From: Ophiobolus disseminans
Taxonomy: Eukaryota; Ascomycota; Dothideomycetes; Pleosporales; Phaeosphaeriaceae
Direction of reading: 5' to 3'
Length of the DNA: 64,000 nucleotides
NCBI GenBank assembly: GCA_010093685.1
Contig: MU006228.1
Coordinates: 942,946-1,006,945, forward strand
Made by a program: the position numbers and the translations under genes. The notes beneath the pieces are model-generated. The model did not search any database. It saw only the letters and a list, made by a program, of their open reading frames with translations, and had not been told where the DNA came from. Shown here one piece after another: positions 1 through 10,900 of the stretch; the stretch's first letter is position 1, and every line of letters starts with the position of its first letter.

Positions 1-219
1 CTCTCAGCTGAGGAAGAAGCCGCACAAGCAAAGAAGTGGGCCGAACGCGAGCGCAGAGAGAAAGCCCTCGCCGACCGCGAAAGACGAGTCCAAGAGGAGA
101 GGCGCAAGCAGGAACGTGATCTAGCCTACGGAAAAGGCCGGTTGCGCGAGGAAGAGGCTGAGATTGAAAGAGCTATGAAGGTTGGCAAGGCGGGCTTGAA
201 GGGCCATTTAGATGCGTAG
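1..219 (+). CDS. 3' end of a gene for a charged, helical protein (partial)
   Basis: The frame is open from the first base and ends with TAG at 217-219, giving 72 residues of C-terminus. The sequence is almost entirely Glu, Lys, Arg and Ala (for example EEEAAQAKKWAERERR), as expected of a long single helix or coiled coil. It ends with a less charged tail, GKAGLKGHLDA. The 5' part lies outside the window, so no domain can be named. The dense heptad-like charge makes a chance frame unlikely. I cannot tell what the protein does. Confidence 0.6.
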   Translation, partial: LSAEEEAAQAKKWAERERREKALADRERRVQEERRKQERDLAYGKGRLREEEAEIERAMKVGKAGLKGHLDA

Positions 220-966
220 ATACCCCAATTACTTGTTTATCTTCGCGTACAGCTACCAACACAAAACTAAGTGCTTGCGATGGTACGTGGACACTCAATA
301 CAGTAATTCTGCACAACACAACCTCATCCAGAACTTCATGCCATGTCTACTACAGTATCAATACCACACCCATCAACAGACTATCCTATGATAGAACAGG
401 TGCAAATGACAAAATCTACACGTGAAGAAAATCCAATCGATCACGGCAAGAGGACGGCGATGGAGATATCGGATCTAAGGTGGAACCAACACAACCGAAC
501 GACTGGACGTGGTGGGATAAGCATTAGTTGTATGGGTGATGACTGCCATAGAAGGTACTTGAATGGTATGACACAGCTACGTGACAAGCACGTGTGCTTA
601 TGTATGCTTTGCACGTTTTTAAAAGTTGCATATAACATTGGGTGTATAGACTCGGATCCTTGTTTTCACACTATGACACAAAGTAACCGAGACGCAGTGG
701 TGATGTCTCTATTTCTGTTGTCTGAGTGTTAAGTGAAACTCCCAGGAGTATAGGTCGTGAGCTGTTCGCTGCCCACGACACAATTTTAAGGCTTTGATAC
801 GTAGTTGTCACGATCAAGGTACGGTTGCTATATCTGTAGTTATTCACTTTGCATCTTGTGCACGTCAAGCAATGCCGTGTTAATCGCGTTCAATTCTCGA
901 ATAGTTCCACGCTTAACAAGAACGTTGCTTCTACATCTTCTAGGATCAATCCCTTTGTAATGTACT
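220..966. other. intergenic, no gene recognised
   Basis: A frame at 343-732 (+) and several overlapping minus-strand frames are open, but none shows a recognisable domain or a coherent composition. This stretch probably holds the 3' UTRs of the two convergent genes that flank it. Confidence 0.5.
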
Positions 967-3419
967 CTAGATGATTGCAACTCTATATCGATCCTTCCCA
1001 AGCGCTTCAAGGTAATCAGTCGTCGGCTTGGCGAAGTGGAACGTCCCCAAAGATGACTCCCAAGCTGCCAGCGGTTCGCCAGCCGGAATGCGGTACGCAT
1101 TCTGATACTGGTGGATATGTGAAATGGAAAATGTACCGACACGATTGAAAAACCGAAGTTCGCCCGTGTGCTTGTGAGTGCCTCCTGCCACGAGAATCAA
1201 TCCGCTTGACGAGATATTCCGCTCATTTTCTTCTAGCGTGTCTTCGACCTCTCCCTTTTCGGAGATGGAGTACCCGGAGATTTTTGTTGCTGGTTCTGCT
1301 GTTGTTCTGTAATGCTCGAGGAGGTACACAGTACCAAGGCTAAGCCCCAGCAAGTTGGCTGCTGTCGGCCCGTCATCCCAGGTCAGATCCAACCTGCAAA
1401 ATAGTGTTGAATTGCGCATCCTGGGATAACGAACTACTTCTCCGCTAGATCCAATCCCGAAGGACAACTTTTGAGGATGTAATCGTACCATTCTTGCCAC
1501 GACTTCGAGGATGCCCAACTCCACTGGACCGTATCTGCTTCGACGCTCACGTTCAAGATACACCGAAGTTACTCTGCCTATCCGGATCAAGTAATCTGGT
1601 TGTAAAGCTGTATTTTCTATGGGGAAATGGACGGCACCTGAGTATGAGGCCCAGGACCACGTGGGATGATTAGGATCTCGCTGCTCCTCGAACGCCATCA
1701 ATGGCTTCCAGAATGTTGTGAGCGGTAAGGCCGATGCCCAATGGCCGGCCACGTAATTTTCCTGCTTTGGGAAGAGATTTGAAAATGCATGAGCTACCCC
1801 AGCCAGTGCCATCAATTTGTCGTTCTGGTTCGTAAGGCGCCTCCGCGAAAACAATTCAACGATTTGATGCCACAGATCATGAAGATTTGGTTGTGACTGA
1901 CTCTTTGTTCTTGCGGCTGCCAGAGCGGATTTGACCATGAAACAAGGACTAGTTATGTCCTTTAGGATCCCGTACGGATGCGATTCGCAGGCCTGGAGTT
2001 CAGCACACTCAAAGTAGAGTTGGTCGGTATTGAAATGTATCGTACGTTTTGCAAGCACTCGCTCTTGAAAGATCCAGCCACGGTCATTCATACCGGAACT
2101 CTCAAGTCGCGATACCAAGGACCGGGGCTCAATGCACATAAATTCTTGTGATTGGTCTTCCCTCCCGTCCAGATATATGTTGCGGGAGCCAAGACTGTGC
2201 GGCGAGCGTTCGAAAATAAGTGTTCCCAAGGTATCCACAGATCCAGCTGCTGAAAAGCATATGTGTGAGTTCCCGTATACCTCCGCCATTTGATGAGCTT
2301 GCGTGTGCCAGTCTACTTCATCGCCCTGAATGATGCAGAACGCGTCTACCCATAAGTAGTCAAGATCAAACGCTCGCGCAACTTTGATAGAATCTTGAAT
2401 GAGTCTGGGGAATTTGTCAAGATTCACCCCTTCTTGAAGGTGTTTCCGGGTAGAATTTTCGAGCTTCAGTATACCATGTACGTTGCCCCAGCGGTAAGAC
2501 AAGACGGCATAACGTGATCGGTCCTGGGACTTTTGGTGAGTGGTTTTACTTTCCAGGGGATCAGGGTCATCCCGATCAATGATTCGGATGGAAGGAAACG
2601 TGCTTTTCAGGTCCATGAGTCGCTGCGGTACGTAGTTTGTTCCGTCATGATCTACACGACAAGATTCATGCTCGTCACCGCACTTACTTATGAGCGACTG
2701 CATATGTTTGATCGACTTGGATGATACGGTTTTCGGGAATACTGGCTCCGTTTCCAATATCTGCGATTTTTTACGTGCTACGCTTATGATTAGATATCAT
2801 TGAGTCTTGAAACAAGACTGGGACGCTCACTAGACATGGGAACCAGAATAAAGTCCGGGGTTGAGAGAATCAACGGTCGTGGGAAAACACCACAACTAAC
2901 GTCTCGGAGGGCCACGTGGAAATCATAAATTGGACCGCCTGGTACCGGGACCCATTGTCGGTGACCTTCAGTAGAGCGGAGATCGATTGCCGAGACGTCG
3001 AACTCGTGTGTAAAGATGATGAAGATATCCCGAGTTTTATCGGTGGGGCCAGCCATAGCAGAATATGCTAGAGCCTGCTTCATATTGCTCGGTTTCGCCA
3101 CTACGCAGATAGTATCGTCCTCCTCCATTGAGTCCCCCCACGGTCTTGATTTAGATGAAAAGCGATTCGTGAAGGGTTCACCCACCGGGTGGACGAATGC
3201 CACAAAATTCCATTGAAGGGATAGACCCTGTAGCTCGCGGATTTGTGGCAGCACCGCTTGAATTGCGGGATAAACGAGAGCGCAAAGGGTACATGCGATT
3301 CTCAGTGCGTGTTTGGGATCATCGACAAGGTCATGCCAGCCATTGGAAGGTGGCTTATGTTTCTGTGCCAGGTAAGCCTGAAAGTTAGCAAGAAAGGCCT
3401 GACACTCCGTGCAAATCAT
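967..3419 (-). CDS. HET-domain (heterokaryon incompatibility-like) protein, two exons
   Basis: Exon 1 is 2831-3419 and exon 2 is 967-2777, joined across a 53-nt intron (donor GTGAGC, branch CTAAT, acceptor TAG). The join keeps frame and gives 799 residues. The N-terminus opens with a CxxC pair (ICTEC) and a 'C.LC' further on, a layout common before fungal HET domains. The HET core starts near residue 286 with YAVLSYRWG and continues with LDYLWVDAFCIIQGD and the 'W..QA..MAEVYGNS' block. Later come the conserved 'RGWIFQERVLAKR' and an 'LMALAGVAHAF' segment. HET proteins trigger cell death on non-self fusion. The allele partner and specificity cannot be read here. There is no STAND/NACHT or WD40 extension, so this is the short stand-alone architecture. 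Confidence 0.9.
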
Positions 3420-3982
3420 GCTGAGCGCTTAAAAGATTATTGAAAAGCTCGAAATTTAGTGGAATGTTCTGACGACCAAGCGTTGATCCTAAATGTTCAC
3501 ACTATACAGAGGCTGTCAAGATAAGAGGGCTATGCAGACCCAAGGTTATGCAGATGGAAGGCTGCCTGGGAAAAGTGAAAAAGAAGGCTGTGTAGACACC
3601 TGGCTAGGTTGCCTCGCGTAAACACGATTCCTTGACGGCACCATCTAGAGGAGACATGGACATGTCGCTTGCGTGATAACGAAGTCGAGTAGGATGCCTA
3701 GTTTAGCTAGGTGTTGCTTGGCAGTTAGGAACATAAAATCGTGCTTTGAGCACGTGCCGTAGCACGTAGTAGCTAACTGCAGGACGTCACATGAGTCGGG
3801 TGGCCCTAGCGTGCCGTCCCAAAAGCAGGCGCGTAAACACGTCGATGACGTAGCGTGGCTTGCAGCCAACGAGCGAACAACAGACGATGTATACTGGCCG
3901 CTGAACAATCCGCAATACGTGATGATAGCTTCGTGAGACGATCTGGTTCCCCACACAATCTATCATTTCCGAATCGTACACC
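3420..3982. other. divergent promoter region between the HET gene and the small + strand gene
   Basis: I see no gene-like frame with codon structure here. Antisense frames at 3645-4175 overlap the real downstream gene and lack recognisable features. Confidence 0.45.
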
Positions 3983-4498
3983 ATGTTCTCCACAAAGGCA
4001 ATTCCACTCCGCGCTCTATCCCGCGCACCGCGCCAGGCCAGATGTCCAGCAATGCGGAGACTGTATGCGACGCAGCATGAGCAGCGCACGCAGGAAACGC
4101 TGAAAACATCGTCGCGATTGACATGGTAAGTACTCGAAATTGCACCCAGACACACAAACACACACACACACACACATCTCTAACCCCCCAGGCTCACCAC
4201 AACCGCCGCCCTCGGCGCCGCAGCCCTCTACTACACTACCAGCACCACCTCCTCCTCTCCAGCCCCCGTAGAGACTTCCAATACCAGCCACCCAGCGCCC
4301 CACCTCAAAGCCGCCACCGCGCCCGCCGCCCCTAAGCCCGTCGAAGATCGCTTTGGCGATAGCGTCGAGAAACACGGCATCGCCGCGCACAAGAATCAGA
4401 ACAAGGTCCGCGAGGGCAAGTTCTCGGGCAAGGAGTTTGATAATCATGTCCAGACGCACTCGCCGGGGAAGCCTGGGGGTGATTTCGAGACGCGGTAG
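3983..4498 (+). CDS. small protein, probably mitochondrial, one transmembrane segment, two exons
   Basis: Exon 1 is 3983-4125 and exon 2 is 4192-4498, separated by a 66-nt intron with donor GTAAGT and acceptor CAG, giving 149 residues. The first 35 residues are rich in Arg, Ala and Ser with no acidic residue until after RRLYATQ, a typical matrix-targeting presequence with a plausible cleavage motif. A short hydrophobic stretch (LTTTAALGAAALYY) follows, then an Ala/Pro/Thr linker and a charged tail (DRFGDSVEKHGIAAHKNQN). I do not recognise the family. Mitochondrial inner-membrane location is inferred from the presequence plus transmembrane segment. The gene is supported mainly by the clean splice signals and the sensible N-terminus. 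Confidence 0.6.
4151..4176. repeat. CA dinucleotide microsatellite inside the intron
   Basis: A near-perfect (CA)n run lies between the donor and acceptor of the small mitochondrial-type gene. It fills about 40% of the intron and should vary in length between isolates. Confidence 0.9.
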
Positions 4499-5669
4499 GG
4501 TGGGTTGGACGGAGGAGTGGCTTGGGCTGAGGTTGGATGTAATAGTGTCGAAATGTGAACTTGTTAGTGGCGCCTGGATGGTTTCGGTACAAAGGTACAA
4601 GCATGGCAGTTGTAGTTATCCGCAGTACATGTAAGGTATAAAAAGCTATAAGACCTTAACGAAATAGAAGAAGCTCTGCTACCTGAACGAGGTTGTAAAT
4701 TGCACGCTACCCACTGGGGACTATACATCCTTTCGCCATCCTCTTCTCACGCCCGACTACCTCCAGATACCGATCTCCTCCATGGCCAACAAAATGGCAA
4801 AAACATACAACAGCAGGTATTCGCCAGTGGTCACCCACCTGACTACTAACCCGCCGGTATCTTGTTTGATTACAGCAGATCAGACGGGATGCAATATTCT
4901 CAAGATCCTATGGTCGTATGTGGAGGAAATACTCAACATTGCAGAATATGTACTTATGGAAGGCTCCAGGACGGCCTTGAATACTCCCATCTCGCTCTCT
5001 TTTGATACTGGTGGAGCCAAATCGTCCGGCATGTAGGATTCCCGCATGTTCTATTGCTGGTTGCATCGGTTTTCCCAATGATAACGTTGTGGTTGTATAC
5101 AGCATTCAGCTCACCTGATCATGAGTATCACGTGGCGGACAGAGCCTCATGATCCGTGCAGCAGCTTCAACCTCGTTCACCGGTAGCGATATGTTGCCTG
5201 CTTTCTGGTTTCCTCCTTACCAGCACGAGCAATACCTGAACATACCCTAGCGAGCTCGAGGGAGCCGAGACGCAATGCGCAGGTGTATGTGCAGGACAAG
5301 GTCACTTGTGTGTGTTGCGCGGTGCCTATCGCCTGGGAAATAGCTAAACAACTGGGTGAGGTTATTATCTCCTGTCCGAAAGTTACAATTAAGCGACTGA
5401 TTGCAGGATGCTTGCCATGTATCCAACCGGCTAATCTCCGAATAGGTATGCGCGCGGTAAACAACGAGGCTGTGTGACACTTCGCCCCAGCGGTTATCAT
5501 ATATTGATCAGGCAGCCTCGTAGTTTTAAAGTTCTCTCTATCTTTCCGTGTTTTAAGATTGCGACCTCCTGTCGCACGATTTTGCTCATCTCAGGTCACT
5601 AACTTTTCCCATGAGCACTTCCTCCGCTGGACTATTGACGAACACAAACCTGGACCATTGCTTGTTGTC
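4499..5669. other. intergenic, no gene recognised
   Basis: Short frames exist (4782-5036 on +, 5177-5500 on -) but none shows a recognisable domain, signal peptide or splice-supported extension. A TATA-like 'gtataaaaag' lies near 4636. Confidence 0.5.
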
Positions 5670-6760
5670 ATGGCGCCCTCGGCGTCCACATACGCAGATA
5701 CTTCACTCTTACAATGGCCTTTTAATCCCACGGGTCTTTTTGTGAACCAAACCACTTCGAATCGTACCTCTCATACGGCATTAGTTTTCGAGCACGGCGC
5801 GCTTCCCATGCCATGGCCCTACGTTCTCGCTTCCGTCTCCATTTCGTTCATCTCCGCCATATTCGGCTACGCCGGACTTCTCGATAGCGACTCGGATGAG
5901 GAACAAGGATTCTTCAGCTACTTTCGCAAACCTGGCATCGTGTACAACGTGTTCCGCACCATCGCCGCAATTATCCTGTGTGCGCGTGTGCCGCAGACGA
6001 GAAGCATACCGTCCAGTATGACAACGGGAAGTCTTGCGGCTTCGCTCATCAGCCAGCTTGTTGGGTGGGAAGATAAGATTGATTTCTTCTCTTTCGTGTC
6101 AATCGTGGGTACAACGATTTTGCTTTGTCTTACCATCTATCAAATGGTTCTGGGAGGAGCATGGGGAAGAGTGGAAGATTCTCCTAATGCTTACGGATAT
6201 GGAGCTCTCCGACTGTATGGTGGAAACTGTCCGCGGTTCCTTGGCTCTAAGGAATATTGTGCCACGTTGGTACAACGCGGTTGTGGAGAAACCGGTAGAG
6301 CTGTCGGAGGCTTGGTGGGACATGTCCAGATCATGAGTTTATTTCAGACGTTTGCTGGAGGCGGTATGATTATCTGCATTGCACCGCTCGTTCTGTGGAC
6401 TATTTGGAAAGCGCCGATGTGTGAGTCCTGGTGTTTTGGCTTTTCCTAATGCTCTTCCAGGCTAACTATTTCCCAGACTACCGAAGGTCCAGCAAGCATG
6501 ATGAAGTATCAGCCATAGGTGCTGTGACGAAGGTGTATGCCCTAACGTTCCTCAGCGTGATGATTTGCTTTGTAGCAACCTTTGCTCGACGCGAGGAAAT
6601 GGAATACGTAGATGCATCGATCGGCAACGACACGGGTGTGTGGACATCTTGTTTCACAGCGCATGCGCCAAAAGCAACGTATGGATTTGTAAATGAATGG
6701 TGGAAGCAGGAGTGGAATGAGGCAAATGCAATGAGAGTCGCGCTGTTGGCTTTCGTGTAA
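5670..6760 (+). CDS. multi-pass membrane protein of unknown function, two exons
   Basis: The first ATG in frame is at 5670. Exon 1 is 5670-6420 and exon 2 is 6477-6760, with a 56-nt intron (donor GTGAGT, branch CTAAC, acceptor CAG), giving 344 residues. A nearer acceptor (6460) would create an immediate stop, which decides the splice. About six hydrophobic segments are visible, including YVLASVSISFISAIFGYAGL, FFSFVSIVGTTILLCLTI, GGGMIICIAPLVLWTIW and LTFLSVMICFVATF. The N-terminus carries NxT/S sites before the first segment, suggesting an outside or luminal N-terminus. I do not recognise the family. The last exon ends soon after an amphipathic stretch, so the C-terminus may be slightly misjudged. 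Confidence 0.65.
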
Positions 6761-7206
6761 TCTCTGGCCGTGCATGGAAGAGAAGCTCAGAAGTTCAAAG
6801 AACGGTTTTCAACACGAGGTGAAAGAAGGCGAAAGAACCGGAGTAGTCTGTTACGTTGGAGTCGTGGTACATGATAGGCGGTGTTTTTGCGATTTCGAGT
6901 CTTTCGCTTTGTGGTCTAACTTGTTCGCTTTGTGACATTAGCGAAGGATGCCAATGCCCAGGTGGTGTTGTTCTCCTTGACTTCGGATACGCGGAACATT
7001 CCCTAGGTAGTCGTCATTGCCCCACACTAGATAGCGGCGAGCCGCTCCAGGAAGTCGCCACTCTCCTTAGCCTGCTCCACCGAGCCTAACAAGGTGCGAT
7101 TTCTTCAATCTACAACTGCGGCAGGCAGTGTGCTTACCTCAGAATAAGAGCTCAAACTTCGCACTACGTAAGTAGCTGGCTTCATCCTTCCACACAACTG
7201 AATCTT
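6761..7206. other. intergenic, no gene recognised
   Basis: A frame at 6856-7089 (+) is Cys-rich but lacks a signal peptide or homology I can name. The missing N-terminus of the hydrolase fragment downstream is not found here. Confidence 0.4.
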
Positions 7207-7680
7207 ATGAAGAACTACCCTTCCCGGCCAAATCTTGATGGTTGCCGCATCTTCATACCAAAAGACACTCAGGAGAAGACAGCGCTCCCTCTCGTGATCC
7301 GAGTCCATGGTGGCGGCTTCGTCGTCAATTCTCCTGCAGGAGCCGATGCCTTGGTGCGACGTCTGGCTGGCCATGCAAATTGCATCGTAGTCAACATAGA
7401 CTATAGCAAAGCGCCTCAAAACCCTTTTCCCATTGGCCACGAGGATGTCATCTCGCAAACGCTTGCCGTGATCGATGATGCAAAATTACCCATCGACAAA
7501 TCCAAAGCCGTTCTTTCCGGTGGCTCATCTGGAGGCAACCTTGTTCTCGGCGCGGCGCAAGCCTCGCAGCTCCGGCCCAAGATCTTAGGCGTTGTGGCAA
7601 ACTATGCTCGTTTCATTTGGACCGGATAGCCATGCGAAGATGGCAACTCGTCCAGATGCTTCAAAGACAAGTCTAGGCGA
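7207..7680 (+). pseudogene. alpha/beta-hydrolase-3 (HSL-type esterase) fragment
   Basis: The open part (7207-7629) encodes the oxyanion-hole motif HGGGF, then 'NIDYSKAPQNPFP' and the nucleophile elbow GGSSGGN with its Ser. This is the classic layout of hormone-sensitive-lipase-like esterases. The upstream cap region is missing. Frame is lost near 7605-7620: another frame continues with family-like residues (PDSHAKMATRPDASK) before a stop at 7680. The catalytic Asp and His regions are absent. The Copia-A LTR begins 41 bases later. It is therefore a truncated, frameshifted remnant and cannot be an active esterase. Confidence 0.7.
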
Positions 7681-7720
7681 CTAGTATAATTATCTCCTCG
7701 CGTGTCGTTCGTATATCATC

Positions 7721-7857
7721 TGTAACGGTTTGGGCTCTGCCCAGACCTACTCTAGCACAAGTTGGGACAGCTCACATACGGTCATGTATATAAGCGGATC
7801 TGCCCACCTCAGATAGTCAATTCAGCGCAGTCCTCCCCCTCTCCACACACCGTTACA
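7721..7857 (+). repeat. 5' LTR of Copia-A
   Basis: It starts TGTAACGG and ends CCGTTACA, a perfect 8-bp terminal inversion. It contains a TATA-like 'catgtatataagc' near 7785. It matches the solo LTR at 24470-24603 along its whole length with scattered substitutions. Confidence 0.9.
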
Positions 7858-7870
7858 GTTATGAGCCCAG
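7858..7870 (+). other. primer-binding site, half initiator tRNA-Met type
   Basis: GTTATGAGCCCAG directly follows the LTR. It is complementary to the anticodon stem-loop of initiator tRNA-Met (CUCAUAAC), not to a tRNA 3' end. Priming by an internally cut tRNA-Met is established for Drosophila copia. Confidence 0.8.
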
Positions 7871-7944
7871 AAGCCCTTATTTAATCACTGCGTTCACCCT
7901 ATTGACAATTCTCAACACTAGGAGCAGATTCAGCATTAGAAGTC

Positions 7945-10900
7945 ATGACAACTCAAGAGCTGGATACGCAGGTGACAAGAGCGTCTGTTACCCTCAGAAA
8001 GCCAGACGATTGGTCAAAATGGCTGTTCACAAGGAAGATATCCGCAGACAGGAATAGTCTGTGGGAGTACGTCAACCCAGATCTTTTGCAAGAGACGCTG
8101 AAGAAACTGGAAGATGAGAAACCCGTTGAGCTTGAGGTGAGGAGATTCAGAAATCCTCAGCCAGAAGAGCAGATTGATATCCCAGACTTGACAGCGACAG
8201 AGCTTGCTGTGTACAACTCCTGGGCTAGACAATTCGACAGAGATGAGGCCAGGTGGCTCACAAAGGAGAAGGCTCTCCGCAGTCTGAGCCTTGAGATTGT
8301 GCAGACAATTGACGTCAAACACTTGGACCTGATTCTTGACTGTGCAGACGCACACAGCCAGCTAAGGATGCTGAAGAAGCACCTCTGTCCATTGATTGGA
8401 GAGAGAAATCATCAGCTGAGAGCTTGGTACAGGGCAGTCTGCACAAGGCCAAAGAGAGTCAATCTGGACACCTGATTTGATGAGTGGGTGACGGTCACCC
8501 AACTCCTTGCAGAAGCCAGCATGCCAGAGACAACTGGCAACAGAGCGCAGGAGGAATCCATCCTGTCAATCAGAGGCCTTGATGACAGCTGGGCGGCTAC
8601 CCAGCTGCAGGACCTTATCAAGAAGGAACAGAAGGATGAGGATTTTCCACCAATTGCAGATCTGATTGCGGAATTCAGATCGTACTACAGACGTACACGA
8701 CCGATAGCGTCAGGACTTGGGACATTTGCTACGCTTGAAGTAGCAGGTAACAGTGACAACCGAGAGACGCAGGTAGAAGCTCTGCCAGTAGCCCAGACGG
8801 CAGGAAAGTCAAAGGCAACACGTACACGTACTCGGTCAGATTCCTGGACACCGACTTGTCTTGATGGAGAGAAGCACAAGTTTGAAAGCTGCCCGTACGT
8901 AAACAAGGCTGTTCAGACAAAAGGCTGGAAGCCAGACCAGACAGTTCTAGAGAAGTTTGCGGAGCTACGGGATGCACCTACGACAAATGTGATGGCCAAC
9001 ACTCTACAAGCAGTAGAGCGAAGGCTGAGGAAGGACTCAAAGCCGAGTACATCAGTGATCAGCATGGACGACGGCCAGCCAGCTCGCGATAGGCCTCACG
9101 TTAACGCGGTACTGCAGACGGCTACAGCTACAGGGGCAACAGCTCCACCGCTACTTATGCAATGGATTCTTGACCCTGGTTCAAACTGCCACGTCACAAA
9201 TACAAAGGACGCTAGCTGGAACACGACAAAGAGAGGTGGATCTTCAGACGTTGTGTATGCAGGTGGAGTCCTTGCTCAAGTTGAAGAGTGGGGAGAGACG
9301 ACTATACAGGTCAAGACTCCGACAGGAGAAGGACAGATGAAGCTCACGTGGGTGGCGTACATCCCTGGCTTCTTCACAAGCGCTGTTGGTCTGTTGCAGA
9401 GCCGATCTCTAGGCATCCACTTTGACTCAGGCAGGGACTGTCTGTATCAGAAGAAGGCCTCAAACGTAGTCTGTCTACTCCAGTACAGAGACGGCCACTG
9501 GATTGTGGACGTCAACAGAGAACAGAGAGTAGAGCCAGACCTCCTCTTCGTGTACGCGACGCGGTACGCAAAGCCCTCAAAGGAACTGAGGAAGGATCTC
9601 AGCGTCAGTTAGGAGACGGCGCACCGTATGTTCGGCCATGTTGGCCGTAAAGCGGTTGGGCACTTGAATGATCATGTGCTTGGGATCAATGTTGAAGAGC
9701 AATCAATTGCTCCGACATGGACAGACTTTGAGGTCTGTATTGAGACAAAGCTCCACAAGTTTGTGAGCAGAAGAGCTCAAAGTGAGCCAGCTGATTGTCC
9801 ATTCCACCAACTAGGCATGGACCTGGTGCAGCTGAGAGAGCAAAACAAGCATTCCTACAATGGAGACCTGTGGATGCTTCACGCAGTATGCTCATACGGC
9901 AAGTGGCATGAGGCATGCTGCCTGCTAGACAAGAGCTCAGGTACTCTTAAGCGCACAGTTATGCGCCTGCTGGCCAAGATCAAGCGTCAGTTTGGCGCTG
10001 ACGTGATGGTCATACGGCTTGACAACAAGCGTGGATATAGTGAGTTATTCCAAGTGCTTTGAGATCTCGGCATAGTTGTAGAACCTCGAGCCGAGTACAC
10101 TGAGGAGCAGAACGGCCTATCAGAACAGGCTGGGAAGATGATTGTGATCCAGGGGAGAGCGATCAGAATTGATGGACAACTGCCAATGGAGCTCTCAAAT
10201 GAGTGCTGTCTTGTGGCAGTCTACTTGCTCAACAGGACACCTGTTGAAGCACTAGGATGGAGAACCCCGTACGAGGTTGTACGTGGACAGAAGCTGTCGG
10301 CAGCTCACCTCAACGTTGTGGGAGCCCGAGCCTACGTGCTGAACAACAAGCTGAAGCGTGGAGCGAAGCTTGAATCTCGCGCGCTGATTGGACAGCTGGT
10401 TGGTTACAACTCTACAAACATATACCGAGTATGGATGCCAGCATTAGGACGAGTCCTCAGGACAAGGGATGTCGTTTTTATGTCCAATGATGGGACAGAG
10501 CCTGTCTACCCAGACCGACAGACTCTGAGAGAGGTGGTGACAATTCTGGACATTCCAGAGCCACCAGAAGAGACCAACCAGGATATTGAGCTGCTCCTGC
10601 AGTTAGCACAGACAGACCAAAGCAGTCTGAGTCAAACTGAGCAGGACGCTCAAGCAGGCCAAGACAAGAACATGTCTCACACGTTGCCAACGCCTGAGAG
10701 CACTCCAGAACCGACGACTCAGGAGGATACGCCAGAGCCGGAGCCTGAGGCTGTTGAGATGCCACGAGGCTGGGAGCCTATCTCAGCTGGTGAAGAGGCA
10801 CCAGATTGACGATCGAACAACGCTCCAAGGCGTGAAGAGATCAACAGCCAGCTCAGCAAGTCAAATGTCCTGACCGGGAAAAGGCAGAGAAAGACGCTTG

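Noticed and set aside
840..1142. 100-codon minus-strand frame overlapping the 3' end of the HET gene
   Set aside because: It overlaps the supported HET exon in another frame and has no recognisable content.
4016..4600. 194-codon minus-strand frame opposite the small mitochondrial-type gene
   Set aside because: Its Gly/Val-rich composition is the mirror of the Ala/Pro-rich sense exon, it crosses the CA repeat, and the sense strand has exact splice signals.
8473..10809. In-frame TGA/TAG codons in Copia-A as programmed readthrough sites
   Set aside because: They lie inside gag, before and inside integrase, and in the linker, not at one conserved gag-pol border. Copia-B has stops at other places, so decay explains them better.
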